Part shown: positions 38,315 through 47,506 of the stretch, piece after piece
Numbering within the stretch: the first letter of the stretch is position 1
Layout of the letters: every line of letters starts with the position of its first letter
Translations under genes and position numbers: made by a program
Notes under the pieces: model-generated
The model's database searches: none
Told to the model about the DNA's origin: nothing
The model's input: only the letters and a program-made list of their open reading frames with translations
Assembly: GCF_000963005.1 (NCBI RefSeq)
Contig: NZ_JZHZ01000007.1
Coordinates: 1,034,025 to 1,098,024 of the forward strand
Direction of reading: 5' to 3'
Length of the DNA: 64,000 nt
Source: Xanthomonas sp. GPE 39
Lineage (GTDB): Bacteria > Pseudomonadota > Gammaproteobacteria > Xanthomonadales > Xanthomonadaceae

Positions 38315-40683
38315 AGCCTTGGCGGTTGCACACCCGCATCGCCGCACTGGTGGTGCTGGTGGTGCTGGCGGCACAGGCGCTGACGTTCTTGGTCGTGCAC
38401 GTGGCGACCAAGCGCAGTGTCGCCGCGCAACTGGATGATGAGCTGCGCACCGGCGAGCTTGTGTGGCATAGCATCGACCAGCGCCGCGACGAGCAATTGT
38501 TGCAGGCCGCCTCGGTGCTTGCCGACGATTTCGGTTTCCGCGCCGCAGTGACCAGTGGTGACGTGCCGACCATGCAGTCGGCGCTGCGTAATCATGCCGC
38601 GCGCGTGCACGCGCCCAGTGCCCTGCTGTTATCGGCCGACGGCCAGTTCCTGGCCGGACTGTCACCGCTGCCGCAGGCGCAACAACTGCGTGCCGTGCAG
38701 CCGCTGTTGCGGCAGGCACAGCGCGACGGCAGCGCGTCTGGCATCGTGGTGCTGGACCGACGCCTCATGCGTCTGGCACTGGTGCAGGTGCTTGCGCCGC
38801 AACGGGTCGGCTGGGTCGCCATCGGCGGTGAATCCGGCGCCGAGCTCGGTCAGGACTTCACCAGCACCACCGGGTTGGATGCGACCTTTTTTAGCATTCA
38901 GGGCACGCCGCATGTGCTGGCCTCGACCCTGGATCCGTTGCGGGCCGAGCAGTTCCAGCAGCAGTTGCAGCGCACGCCGTTGGCACCGACGGCCGCACAG
39001 CCGCTCCTGCTTGGGCAGGCGCGGTACCTCGTGCGGGTGCGACCGGCGTCCGACGAAGGCCGCGTCATGGTCGCGCTGCAGGCATCGCTGGACCGCGCCG
39101 ATGCGCCGTACCGCTTGCTGAAGCTGCGCATTCTGATCCTGGCTGGTGTGGCCACCCTGGCCGCGTTGGTGGTGGCGATCTTCCTGGCGCGTGGAGTCAG
39201 CCGCCCGGTCGCGCAACTGGTCGCGGCGACGCGGCGTATCCAGTACGGCGATTATCAGACGTTGCTGCCGCTGCAAGCCGGCGCCGAGCTGACCGAACTG
39301 GCGAACAGCTTCGGCGCCATGCAGCGCCACATCGCCAGCCGCGAGCAGGACATCCTGCATCAGGCGCGGCACGATGCACTGACCGGATTGCCCAACCGCA
39401 CGGCGCTGCTGCAGCACTTGCAGGCCGTGGTCGAGGCGTGCCATAGCGATGCCAGCACTGCGGCTGTGTTAGTGCTGGACATGGAACGTTTCAAGGAAAT
39501 CAATGATAGTTTCGGCCATGATTTCGCCGATCAGGTGCTGGTCCATACCGGGCGCCGGCTGGAACAGGCGGTACGTGCGCCGGATCTGGTCGGTCGGCTC
39601 GGCAGCGATGAATTCATGGTGGTGCTGGCGCGCTGCGATGCCGCAGAGGTGGATGCCTATGCCGCCGGGTTGCTGGCGCAACTGCGGCACCCGCTGATCC
39701 TGCCGCAGGCGCGCATCCTGGCCGATGCGAGCATCGGCATCGCACTGATTCCCGCGCATGGCGCCGATGCCGACACCCTGATGCGCCGCGCCGATATTGC
39801 CCGTCAGCAGGCGCGGCAACTCGGCACTGGTGCATCCGTGTACCGCGACGGGCAGGACGAGCAGCACCTGCGCCGCCTGCGCCTGACCGGCGATCTGCGC
39901 CAGGCGATCGCGCGCGGCGAGATGTCGCTGCGCTTCCAGCCGAAGATCTGCCTGGCGCGCGGCGAGGTCGAACAGGTGGAGGTATTGCTGCGCTGGCAGC
40001 ATCCGCAGCTCGGCCCGATCGGGCCGGACGAGTTCATTGCGTTGGCCGAGCACTCCGGTGCGATCCAGCAGCTCACCCAGTTCGTGCTCGACGAGGCGAT
40101 GCGCCTGCAGGCGCTGTGGCGCGGTCAGGGCCTGGATCTTGGTCTGGCGATCAACCTCTCGGCGCTGGACCTCAACGATCCGGGCTTGCCGGCCTTCGTC
40201 AGCGGTTGCCTGGCTCGGTATGGCCTGTCTGCGCCGCGCTTGACCCTGGAGCTGACCGAAAGCGCGCTGATGCGCGATGTCGAGCACGCCCTGCACATGC
40301 TGCAGCAACTGCGGCGCTGCGGCGTGCGCCTGTCCATCGACGACTTCGGCACGGGGTATTCGTCGCTGGCGCAGCTTAAGCGCATGCCGGTTCAGGAGTT
40401 GAAGATCGACAAGAGTTTCGTATTGCAGTTGGCCGAAGGCAGCGACGACGCGGTGATCGTCCGCAGTACCATCGACCTGGGGCACCACATGGGCTTGAAG
40501 GTGGTTGCCGAGGGCGTGGAACATGCGGCGGCCGAGGCTTTGCTGCGCGCCTACGGCTGCGACATGGCGCAGGGCTATCTGTATGCTCAGCCACTCGACC
40601 CGCCAGCATTGCTGGCCTGGTGCGCTCAGCGCGCGGAGGCGGGCGCGGTAACGTCTGCGCCGATCAAGGAGACTTCCCGATGA
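38311..40683 (+). CDS. Membrane GGDEF-EAL protein with periplasmic sensor; likely c-di-GMP phosphodiesterase
   Basis: Inner-membrane signalling protein of 790 residues. Two membrane segments (about 8-30 and 271-293) enclose a periplasmic sensor of about 240 residues; a HAMP-like linker follows. The GGDEF domain (about 350-500) has the signature degenerated to GSDEF near 430, while RxxD (RAPD), five residues before it, keeps the c-di-GMP-binding I-site. The EAL domain (about 520-775) keeps EVLLRWQHP, ELTESALM, DDFGTGYSSLAQLKRMP, KIDKSFV, VAEGVE and QGYL, so the metal and catalytic residues seem intact. It should therefore break down c-di-GMP, with the GGDEF part as a regulator. It is coupled by ATGA overlaps to the genes on both sides. 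Confidence 0.92.
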   Translation: MKPWRLHTRIAALVVLVVLAAQALTFLVVHVATKRSVAAQLDDELRTGELVWHSIDQRRDEQLLQAASVLADDFGFRAAVTSGDVPTMQSALRNHAARVHAPSALLLSADGQFLAGLSPLPQAQQLRAVQPLLRQAQRDGSASGIVVLDRRLMRLALVQVLAPQRVGWVAIGGESGAELGQDFTSTTGLDATFFSIQGTPHVLASTLDPLRAEQFQQQLQRTPLAPTAAQPLLLGQARYLVRVRPASDEGRVMVALQASLDRADAPYRLLKLRILILAGVATLAALVVAIFLARGVSRPVAQLVAATRRIQYGDYQTLLPLQAGAELTELANSFGAMQRHIASREQDILHQARHDALTGLPNRTALLQHLQAVVEACHSDASTAAVLVLDMERFKEINDSFGHDFADQVLVHTGRRLEQAVRAPDLVGRLGSDEFMVVLARCDAAEVDAYAAGLLAQLRHPLILPQARILADASIGIALIPAHGADADTLMRRADIARQQARQLGTGASVYRDGQDEQHLRRLRLTGDLRQAIARGEMSLRFQPKICLARGEVEQVEVLLRWQHPQLGPIGPDEFIALAEHSGAIQQLTQFVLDEAMRLQALWRGQGLDLGLAINLSALDLNDPGLPAFVSGCLARYGLSAPRLTLELTESALMRDVEHALHMLQQLRRCGVRLSIDDFGTGYSSLAQLKRMPVQELKIDKSFVLQLAEGSDDAVIVRSTIDLGHHMGLKVVAEGVEHAAAEALLRAYGCDMAQGYLYAQPLDPPALLAWCAQRAEAGAVTSAPIKETSR

Positions 40684-41549
40684 CCCGAACCCGGCTTCCA
40701 CGAAGTGCGTTGCTGGTGGCTGCGGCCTTGCTGCCGGCGTTGGCCTGGGGCGGGCAGGGACGGCTGCTGGCCACCGGTGGTGCTTCCAGCGTGGAGGGCA
40801 GCGGCGGTGGCGGCATCGTGCCGTGGGCGAGCTTGTCCGGCTACGGCACGCGCGATCAGGATGGTGCGGTGCTGTTCGCCACACATTTGGACAGCGGCGA
40901 TTACCGGCTGGACGTGCAGGGTGCGGCGCTGACCCTGGACAACCGTCTGGAACTGTCGCTGGCGCGGCAGCGCCTGGACCTGGGTACGTTGCAGCGGCGC
41001 CTGGCGCTGCCGTGGAATGCGCTCGGCCAGGACGTGGTCGGTGCAAAGTTGCGGCTGGGCGGCGATCTGGTCTATGGGGCCGCGCCGCAGGTCGCGCTGG
41101 GCGTTCAGTACAAGCGGCTGCGCGACGGCACCCTGCCGCTTGCGATCGGCGCGCGCGCTGACCATGGTACCGACGTCTATCTCAGCGCCGCCAAGCTGTG
41201 GCTGGATGCGGCTGGTGGCTACCAGTTGCTGGTCAATGGCACGGTGCGCGCCACCCGCGCTAACCAGACCGGGTTGCTCGGTTTCGGCGGCGACCGTGGC
41301 AATGCGTACCGGCTGATGGCCGAGGCCAGCGTTGCGGTGGTGCTGGATCCGTCCTGGGTACTTGGCCTGGAATACCGGCAGAAGCCGGACAACCTCGGAT
41401 TCGCCCGCGAGCAGGCCTGGGCGGACGCGTTCGTGGCATGGTTCCCCAACAAGCGCGTGTCTGTGGTCGGCGCCTGGGCCGAGCTCGGGGACGTGGCCAC
41501 CCTGCGCGACCAGCGCGGGCCCTATCTCTCTCTGCAGGTGGCGTTCTGA
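40680..41549 (+). CDS. DUF3034 family outer-membrane-type protein
   Basis: Secreted 289-residue protein of unknown function, matching the DUF3034 family pattern. The signal peptide (about 1-24) ends LPALAWG-GQ and mature protein starts GRLLATGGASSVEGSGGGGIVPWASLSGYGT. The rest is made of alternating beta strands with long Gly-rich turns, and it ends in Phe (LSLQVAF), the usual signal of outer-membrane beta-barrels. It begins within the stop of the GGDEF-EAL gene and is followed one base after its stop by the truncated-haemoglobin gene. Function is unknown; context suggests a role in the same envelope system. Confidence 0.78.
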   Translation: MTRTRLPRSALLVAAALLPALAWGGQGRLLATGGASSVEGSGGGGIVPWASLSGYGTRDQDGAVLFATHLDSGDYRLDVQGAALTLDNRLELSLARQRLDLGTLQRRLALPWNALGQDVVGAKLRLGGDLVYGAAPQVALGVQYKRLRDGTLPLAIGARADHGTDVYLSAAKLWLDAAGGYQLLVNGTVRATRANQTGLLGFGGDRGNAYRLMAEASVAVVLDPSWVLGLEYRQKPDNLGFAREQAWADAFVAWFPNKRVSVVGAWAELGDVATLRDQRGPYLSLQVAF

Positions 41550-41550
41550 C

Positions 41551-41997
41551 ATGATTCGGCCGATGCGTGTACTGACCCCGATCCTGCTGGCGACGGCAGT
41601 GCTGTTGGCCGGTTGTGCCAGCGCTCCGCCGCCGCCGCCGCGCACGCTGTACACCGACCTGGGCGGCCAGCCCGGCATCGATGCGCTGGTGGAGACGCTG
41701 CTGTCGCGCATCGCCGACGACCCACGGATCGTCCAGCACTTCGCCCGGGTCAACATCGTGATGCTGAACCAGCGCCTGGTACAGAAGTTCTGCCACCTCA
41801 GTGATGGCCCGTGCGCCGACACCGCCAAGCCGATGAAGCAGGCGCACCAGCATTTGCCGATCCACGAGGCGGACTTCAACGCGCTGGTCGAGGATCTGGT
41901 GTGGGCGATGGACCAGCGCGGCATCCCACGTCGCACCCAGAACCGGCTGCTGGCAAGGCTGGCTCCGCTGCATGGCGATATCGTCAATCAGCCATAG
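41551..41997 (+). CDS. Group 1 truncated haemoglobin lipoprotein
   Basis: 148-residue globin with a lipoprotein signal: RVLTPILLATAVLLAGCASA has the lipobox LAGC (Cys about 22), followed by a Pro-rich spacer PPPPPRT. The trHb fold starts LYTDLGGQPGIDALVETLLSRI and includes the proximal His region PMKQAHQHLPIHEADFNALVEDL (His about 98-100). Most truncated globins are cytoplasmic; a lipid-anchored one places haem in the periplasm, where it could sense or detoxify O2, NO or redox state. It is the last gene of the four-gene operon. Identification of the fold is strong; the role is inferred. Confidence 0.87.
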   Translation: MIRPMRVLTPILLATAVLLAGCASAPPPPPRTLYTDLGGQPGIDALVETLLSRIADDPRIVQHFARVNIVMLNQRLVQKFCHLSDGPCADTAKPMKQAHQHLPIHEADFNALVEDLVWAMDQRGIPRRTQNRLLARLAPLHGDIVNQP

Positions 41998-42059
41998 GCG
42001 CGTGCCACGCTTCCCGCCGCCCACCGCAGCATGCGGATGGCGGCGGCCGCCGCCGGACG

Positions 42060-42252
42060 GGTAGGCGGTGCGCTATTCCACCGATCACGATGTCCACGGG
42101 TAGCTGTGGACGCAGCTCCTCGGCCAGCGCTGCGCGGCGTGCGCTCAGGATCAGCGGGATGCCACGTCCGCCGTATTCGCGGGCGATTTCGCGGACGATG
42201 CCGCTGGATGCGCCGGTAAGCAGGGCGTAGCCCTGGAGGCGTGGGCATGGTG
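42060..42252 (-). pseudogene. Short-chain dehydrogenase/reductase remnant
   Basis: Minus strand reads QGYALLTGASSGIVREIAREYGGRGIPLILSARR followed by ALAEELRPQLPVDIVIG, the N-terminal Rossmann segment of a short-chain dehydrogenase. The glycine motif TGASSGIG is altered to TGASSGIV. The frame lacks its start: an ATGCCCACGCCTCCAG stretch lies one base out of frame, which points to a single-base insertion. The rest of the usual 250-residue enzyme is missing. It lies between the globin gene and tpiA. Confidence 0.75.
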
Positions 42253-42339
42253 GTGCGGTCTCGGTGCGGGGAGCTGGGATGGCGGGCCTTGGTGCCGCAT
42301 CGGCTATTCTTTGGGTAAATTTTGCCGAGAAATGCGCCG

Positions 42340-43095
42340 ATGCGACGCAAGATCGTAGCTGCAAATTGGAAATTGCATGGCACTGGCCAGGTTGCCCACG
42401 CGCTGCTGCAGGCGGTGGTCGCAGGGCTGTCCGACGATGCGGTGGAGGTGGTGATTCTGCCGCCATTGCCGTATCTGGCCGGCCTGATCCAGACCTTCCA
42501 GCGTCCTGCGCTGCGTTTCGGAGCCCAGGATGTCAGTAGCAACGTGCAGGGCGCCTATACGGGTGAGGTGTCGGCGGCGATGCTGGTCGATGTCGGTGCC
42601 CACTATGGGGTGGTTGGGCACTCGGAGCGGCGTCAGTATCACCATGAGAGTAGCGAGCTGGTGGCGCGCAAGTTCGCCGCGGCCAGCGCTGCCGGGCTAC
42701 GCCCGATCCTGTGCGTGGGCGAGACCCTGGAGCAGCGTCAGGCCGAGCAGACCGAGGCTGCGATCGCCGCGCAACTGACGCCGGTGCTGTCCCTGGTCGG
42801 GGGCGAGGGCTTCGCCAACGCGGTGATCTCCTACGAGCCGGTGTGGGCAATCGGTACCGGACGTACCGCCAGCCCTGCGCAGGCGCAGGCGGTACATGCC
42901 TTCATTCGTGGCGAAGTGGCTGTCCGCGATGCTAGAATCGCCGATTCGCTGCCGATCCTGTATGGCGGCAGTGTCAAGCCCGATAACGCCGCCGAGCTGT
43001 TCGCACAGCCCGATGTCGATGGCGGGCTGGTCGGCGGCGCCTCGCTGGATGCCGCGCAGTTCCTGGCCATCGTGCAAGCGGCGGCCTCCCGTTAA
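42340..43095 (+). CDS. tpiA: Triosephosphate isomerase
   Basis: Interconverts dihydroxyacetone phosphate and glyceraldehyde-3-phosphate in glycolysis. ATG 42340 gives 251 residues. Catalytic residues are clear: Asn and Lys in VAANWKLHG, His in YGVVGHSERRQ, Glu in ISYEPVWAIGTGR. YGGSVKPDNAAEL and DGGLVGGASLDAAQF bind phosphate. It is followed by secG, a linkage conserved in many gammaproteobacteria. Confidence 0.98.
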   Translation: MRRKIVAANWKLHGTGQVAHALLQAVVAGLSDDAVEVVILPPLPYLAGLIQTFQRPALRFGAQDVSSNVQGAYTGEVSAAMLVDVGAHYGVVGHSERRQYHHESSELVARKFAAASAAGLRPILCVGETLEQRQAEQTEAAIAAQLTPVLSLVGGEGFANAVISYEPVWAIGTGRTASPAQAQAVHAFIRGEVAVRDARIADSLPILYGGSVKPDNAAELFAQPDVDGGLVGGASLDAAQFLAIVQAAASR

Positions 43096-43157
43096 TTTGG
43101 TCATCGCCGCTGGCGATTGCTCGTACTTCAAGTCGTACTGTCTGGACGGATCTCGAA

Positions 43158-43583
43158 ATGCTGATTGTCATCCTCAATGTGGTGTACGTGTTGGTGGCGA
43201 TCGCAATGATCGCGCTGATCCTGATGCAGCGCGGTGCCGGTGCGGCGGCGGGCTCTGGGTTCGGCGCAGGCGCGTCCGGTACGGTGTTTGGGTCGCGTGG
43301 TGCGTCCAACTTCCTGTCCAAGACGACCAAGTGGCTGGCGGTGGCGTTCTTTGCCATCAGCCTTTTCATGGCTTGGTACGCTGCTCACAGCGCGCGTCCG
43401 GCCGATGCCAACCTGGGCGTGATGTCGCAGGGTGCGGTCCCGGTGCAGGCCGCGCCGGCCGGTGAATTGCAGATTCCGCGGGCACCATCGTCGGCTCCGG
43501 TCGCGCCGGCGGTGGCTCCGCCCGCCGCCCCGGCAGCGGAGAAGGAGCAAGAAAAGTCGCCTGCACCATCGCAGAAACACTGA
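43158..43583 (+). CDS. secG: Preprotein translocase subunit SecG
   Basis: Small inner-membrane subunit of the SecYEG channel. The 141-residue protein has two membrane segments (about 1-20 and 58-77) joined by the conserved loop ILMQRGAGAAAGSGFGAGASGTVFGSRGASNFLSKTT. An Ala/Pro-rich C-terminal tail (about 85-141) extends beyond the E. coli protein and ends EKEQEKSPAPSQKH. It lies between tpiA and the tRNA-Leu gene. Confidence 0.96.
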   Translation: MLIVILNVVYVLVAIAMIALILMQRGAGAAAGSGFGAGASGTVFGSRGASNFLSKTTKWLAVAFFAISLFMAWYAAHSARPADANLGVMSQGAVPVQAAPAGELQIPRAPSSAPVAPAVAPPAAPAAEKEQEKSPAPSQKH

Positions 43584-43632
43584 AGACGGTTACACTATGT
43601 TGCGCGGCGGGATTGCCGCGCATGTGATGCAG

Positions 43633-43717
43633 GCCCAGGTGGCGGAATTGGTAGACGCACTACCTTGAGGTGGTAGCGACTTAGGTCGTAGGGGTTCGAG
43701 TCCCCTCTTGGGCACCA
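43633..43717 (+). tRNA. tRNA-Leu (anticodon GAG)
   Basis: 85-base class II tRNA with an encoded CCA end. Acceptor GCCCAGG pairs with the 3' strand, the D arm reads GGCGGAATTGGTAGACGC, and the anticodon stem CTACC/GGTAG encloses TTGAGGT, giving anticodon GAG. A variable arm and the T arm GGGGTTCGAGTCCCC follow. It stands between secG and nuoA, as in other xanthomonads. Confidence 0.97.
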
Positions 43718-43827
43718 TTGTTTGGCTGCGGTTTTTTGTGCGAAGGGGTGTTTTGCCTTCGTCCAGGAGATCGCCTACCCCATGTCTGCGCGCTACGCGC
43801 GTGGGCAAAGGCAAGAGAGAATCGCGA

Positions 43828-44184
43828 GTGCTGGCCGAATATTTGCCGACCCTGCTGTTTCTGATCGTGGCCACCGGCATCGGCGTTGCGCTGATGTTGA
43901 TAGGGCGGTTCCTCGGTCCCCGGCGTCCGGACCTGAAGAAGCTGTCGCCCTACGAGTGCGGCTTCGAGGCGTTCGAGGATGCGCGCATGAAGTTCGACGT
44001 GCGCTATTACCTGATCGCCATCCAGTTCATCGTCTTCGATCTGGAAATCATCTTCATCGTGCCCTGGACGCAGGTGTTCATGGACCTGGGTGCTCGCTCC
44101 CTGGTCACCATGGGCCTGTTCGTCGGCATGCTGTTCCTCGGTTTTGTTTACGTGTGGAAGAAGGGAGCGCTGGAATGGGAGTGA
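43828..44184 (+). CDS. nuoA: NADH-quinone oxidoreductase subunit A
   Basis: Membrane subunit of respiratory complex I, 118 residues from GTG 43828 (the longer open frame overlaps the tRNA gene). Three membrane segments; conserved loop [38 protein letters not shown] contains the Cys and acidic residues near the quinone cavity. First gene of nuoA-N. Its end overlaps the nuoB start by 10 bases. Confidence 0.96.
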   Translation: MLAEYLPTLLFLIVATGIGVALMLIGRFLGPRRPDLKKLSPYECGFEAFEDARMKFDVRYYLIAIQFIVFDLEIIFIVPWTQVFMDLGARSLVTMGLFVGMLFLGFVYVWKKGALEWE

Positions 44185-44729
44185 TTCAGACCCTGGATCG
44201 CCTGATGACCAACCCGATCCCGGAAGGGCGGGTGGACGACATCCTGCGCCCGGAAGGTGAGAACCCGCTGCTGGAAAAGGGTTACGTCACCACGAGTGTC
44301 GATGCGCTGCTGAACTGGGCGCGGACCGGCTCGATGTGGCCGATGACCTTCGGCTTGGCCTGCTGTGCGGTGGAGATGATGCATGCCGGTGCCGCGCGCC
44401 TGGACCTGGATCGCTACGGTGTGGTGTTTCGCCCGTCGCCGCGCCAATCCGATGTGATGATCGTCGCCGGCACCCTGGTCAACAAGATGGCCCCGGCGCT
44501 GCGCAAGGTCTACGACCAGATGCCGGACCCGAAGTGGGTCATCTCGATGGGTAGCTGCGCCAACGGCGGCGGCTATTACCACTATTCGTATTCGGTGGTG
44601 CGCGGCTGCGATCGCATCGTGCCGGTGGACGTCTACGTCCCGGGCTGCCCGCCGACCGCCGAGGCGCTGGTCTACGGCATCTTGCAGCTGCAGAAGAAGA
44701 TCTGGCGAACCCAGACCATCGCGCGCTGA
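44175..44729 (+). CDS. nuoB: NADH-quinone oxidoreductase subunit B
   Basis: Complex I peripheral-arm subunit carrying the last iron-sulfur cluster (N2) before quinone. ATG 44175 gives 184 residues. The four cluster cysteines are in LACCAVEMM (adjacent pair), [15 protein letters not shown] and [26 protein letters not shown] is the standard start of the motif. Coupled to nuoA by overlap. Confidence 0.98.
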   Translation: MGVIQTLDRLMTNPIPEGRVDDILRPEGENPLLEKGYVTTSVDALLNWARTGSMWPMTFGLACCAVEMMHAGAARLDLDRYGVVFRPSPRQSDVMIVAGTLVNKMAPALRKVYDQMPDPKWVISMGSCANGGGYYHYSYSVVRGCDRIVPVDVYVPGCPPTAEALVYGILQLQKKIWRTQTIAR

Positions 44730-44762
44730 TTCCTCATTTCTTCGAGAGCACGCCAAGTCCCC

Positions 44763-45512
44763 ATGGCAGAGCAAGCATCTTCCTTTAGCGACCGACTCGG
44801 TGCCCGTTTCCCGGGCTGCCGTGTGTTCGTAGCCTTTCCGCGCGGCGAAGTCACCCTGGAAGTGGCAGCCGATGCCTGGCACGCCACCTGTCTGGCGCTG
44901 CGCGATGAGTTCGGTTTCGAGCAATTGACCGACTTGTGCGGCGTCGACTATCTGGGCTATGGCAGCGACGAGTGGGATACCTCGGACGTGTCTTCGCACG
45001 GCTTCAGCCGCGGAGTCGAAGGCAAGGCCGTGGGCCGTTTCGCTTGGGGTGAGTTCCCCAGTGGCGAAGCCGATGGCGGCGCCCAGCCGTTGCCGGTGCC
45101 GCAGCAGCGCTACGCGGTGTTGGCGCAACTGATGTCCTACCGCCACAATCAGCGTCTGCGCGTGCGCTGTTATGCGCCCAACGAGGATTTGCCGGTGGTG
45201 GCCTCGGTCACCGACATCTGGCCCGGTGCCAACTGGTTCGAGCGCGAGGCGTTCGACTTGTTCGGTGTGGTCTTCGCCGGCCATCCCGACCTGCGGCGCA
45301 TCCTCACCGATTACGGCTTCGTCGGCCATCCGTTCCGCAAGGACTTCCCACTGATTGGCAATGTCGAAGTACGTTACGACGAAGAGAAGCAGCGGGTGAT
45401 CTACGAGCCGGTGACTTCAGTCGAGCCGCGCGTGGGCGTGCCACGGGTGATCCGCGACGATGCGCGCTACCAGACTGCGGCGGGCGAAGCACAGAAGGAG
45501 TCCGCCAAGTGA
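44763..45512 (+). CDS. nuoC: NADH-quinone oxidoreductase subunit C
   Basis: Complex I connecting-arm subunit, 249 residues. The signature [42 protein letters not shown] is complete. nuoC is a separate gene, not fused to nuoD as in E. coli. Its stop overlaps the GTG start of nuoD (GTGA). Confidence 0.97.
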   Translation: MAEQASSFSDRLGARFPGCRVFVAFPRGEVTLEVAADAWHATCLALRDEFGFEQLTDLCGVDYLGYGSDEWDTSDVSSHGFSRGVEGKAVGRFAWGEFPSGEADGGAQPLPVPQQRYAVLAQLMSYRHNQRLRVRCYAPNEDLPVVASVTDIWPGANWFEREAFDLFGVVFAGHPDLRRILTDYGFVGHPFRKDFPLIGNVEVRYDEEKQRVIYEPVTSVEPRVGVPRVIRDDARYQTAAGEAQKESAK

Positions 45513-46816
45513 GCGAGTACCATCAGGCGCACGACGGGTTCGCCAGTAATCCTGCCGAGGCCAAGCAGGAGATCCGCAACTACACGATGAATTTCGGCCC
45601 GCAGCATCCGGCCGCGCACGGCGTGCTGCGCCTGATCCTGGAAATGGATGGGGAGACCGTGGTTCGCGCCGATCCGCATATCGGCCTGCTGCATCGTGGC
45701 ACCGAAAAGCTTGCCGAGTCCAAGCCGTTCAACCAGTCGATCGGTTACATGGACCGCCTCGACTACGTGTCGATGATGTGCAACGAGCACGCCTACGTGC
45801 GCGCGATCGAGACCCTGATGGGCATCGAAGCGCCGGAGCGTGCGCAGTACATCCGCACCATGTTCGATGAAATCACCCGCATCTTGAATCACCTGATGTG
45901 GGTTGGTTCAAACGGTCTGGATTTGGGCGCGATGGCGGTGATGCTGTACGCGTTCCGTGAGCGCGAGGAGCTGATGGACGCCTACGAGGCGGTATCCGGC
46001 GCGCGCATGCACGCGACCTACTACCGTCCCGGTGGCGTTTACCGCGATCTGCCGGACCGCATGCCCAAGTACCAGGAATCGCGCTGGCACAAGGGCAATG
46101 CGCTGAAGCGGCTCAATGCCGCGCGCGAAGGCTCGTTGTTGGACTTCCTGGAAGACTTCACCAACACCTTCCCCGGTCGGGTCGATGAGTACGAGACCCT
46201 GCTCACCGACAACCGCATCTGGAAGCAGCGTACCGTCGGCATCGGCGTGGTCGCACCGGAGCAAGCCTATGCCTGGGGCATGACCGGCGTCATGCTGCGC
46301 GGGTCGGGTATCGCCTGGGATCTGCGCAAGAAGCAGCCTTACGCCAAGTACGACAGCGTCCAGTTCGACATTCCGCTCGGTACCAACGGTGATTGCTACG
46401 ACCGTTATCTTGTGCGCGTTGCGGAGATGCGTGAGTCCAACCGCATCATCAAGCAGTGCGTGCAGTGGTTGAAGGCCAATCCTGGGCCGGTGATGGTCGA
46501 GAACTTCAAAGTGGCGCCGCCCAAGCGCGCCGAGATGAAGGACGACATGGAAGCGTTGATCCATCACTTCAAATTATTCAGCGAAGGCTACTGCGTACCG
46601 GCCGGCGAGACCTATTGCGCGGTTGAAGCGCCAAAGGGCGAGTTTGGCTGCTACCTGATGTCCGACGGCGCCAACAAGCCGTTCCGCGTGCATCTGCGCG
46701 CACCGGGTTTTGTGCATCTGTCGTCGATGGACGCGATCGTGCGTGGTCACATGCTGGCCGACGTGGTGGCGATGATCGGCACCTACGACCTGGTGTTCGG
46801 CGAGGTGGACCGATGA
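45509..46816 (+). CDS. nuoD: NADH-quinone oxidoreductase subunit D
   Basis: 49-kDa-type subunit lining the quinone pocket, homologous to the large subunit of [NiFe] hydrogenases. GTG 45509, with AGGAG upstream, gives 435 residues. Motifs: [54 protein letters not shown], and [35 protein letters not shown] at the end. A 157-base gap with a GGGTCCC repeat separates it from nuoE. Confidence 0.98.
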   Translation: MSEYHQAHDGFASNPAEAKQEIRNYTMNFGPQHPAAHGVLRLILEMDGETVVRADPHIGLLHRGTEKLAESKPFNQSIGYMDRLDYVSMMCNEHAYVRAIETLMGIEAPERAQYIRTMFDEITRILNHLMWVGSNGLDLGAMAVMLYAFREREELMDAYEAVSGARMHATYYRPGGVYRDLPDRMPKYQESRWHKGNALKRLNAAREGSLLDFLEDFTNTFPGRVDEYETLLTDNRIWKQRTVGIGVVAPEQAYAWGMTGVMLRGSGIAWDLRKKQPYAKYDSVQFDIPLGTNGDCYDRYLVRVAEMRESNRIIKQCVQWLKANPGPVMVENFKVAPPKRAEMKDDMEALIHHFKLFSEGYCVPAGETYCAVEAPKGEFGCYLMSDGANKPFRVHLRAPGFVHLSSMDAIVRGHMLADVVAMIGTYDLVFGEVDR

Positions 46817-46933
46817 GGTCGGGTCCTGTAGCCCTTGGCCTGGGATCGGCGAAGAGCGGCGCTGCGGCGCTCGTACCGGTAGGTGGAACTGGAAATTTTG
46901 ATGCGGCAGCGGTGAGCGGGAGAGGACTTTCAC

Positions 46934-46951
46934 GGGTCCCGGGTCCCGGGT
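46934..46951. repeat. GGGTCCC palindromic repeat between nuoD and nuoE
   Basis: The block contains GGGTCCCGGGTCCCGGGTT, sharing CCCGGGTCCCGGGT with the repeat downstream of accD (34921-34940). It sits 22 bases before the nuoE ATG and just before its GGAGG ribosome site. It is the only sizeable gap inside the nuo operon. Confidence 0.6.
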
Positions 46952-46973
46952 TCCGAGTCGCGGAGGTTTTGGC

Positions 46974-47501
46974 ATGAAAGCGACAGGCAATTTTGAAACG
47001 GCGCGCGACGTCGATCCGATGGTGGTGCTGAGCGAGAAGACGCGCGCACACATCGATCACTGGCTGAGCAAGTTCCCGCCGGAGCGCAAGCGCTCGGCTG
47101 TGCTGCAAGGTCTGCATGCGGCGCAGGAGCAGAATCAGGGCTGGTTGACCGACGAGTTGATCGTTGGTGTGGCCAAGTACCTGGAATTGCCGCCGGTGTG
47201 GGCCTACGAAGTCGCCAGCTTCTACTCGATGTTCGAAACCGAAAAGGTTGGCCGTCACAACGTCGCCTTCTGCACCAACATCAGTTGCTGGCTCAACGGT
47301 GCCGAAGATCTGGTTGCCCATGCCGAGAAGAAACTCGGTTGCAAGCTGGGTCAGTCCACCGCAGATGGCCGCGTCTACCTCAAGCGCGAGGAAGAATGCC
47401 TGGCCGGTTGCGCTGGCGCGCCGATGATGGTGATCAACGGCCACTATCACGAGAACCTGACCAAGGACAAGGTCGACGCGCTGCTGGACGGGTTGGAGTA
47501 A
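46974..47501 (+). CDS. nuoE: NADH-quinone oxidoreductase subunit E
   Basis: 24-kDa subunit with the off-pathway [2Fe-2S] cluster N1a, 175 residues. Thioredoxin-like fold; the four Cys lie in [11 protein letters not shown] and [22 protein letters not shown] site lies 9 bases before the ATG. Forms the NADH-oxidising module with NuoF and NuoG, encoded next. Confidence 0.97.
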   Translation: MKATGNFETARDVDPMVVLSEKTRAHIDHWLSKFPPERKRSAVLQGLHAAQEQNQGWLTDELIVGVAKYLELPPVWAYEVASFYSMFETEKVGRHNVAFCTNISCWLNGAEDLVAHAEKKLGCKLGQSTADGRVYLKREEECLAGCAGAPMMVINGHYHENLTKDKVDALLDGLE

Positions 47502-47506
47502 CGGCA

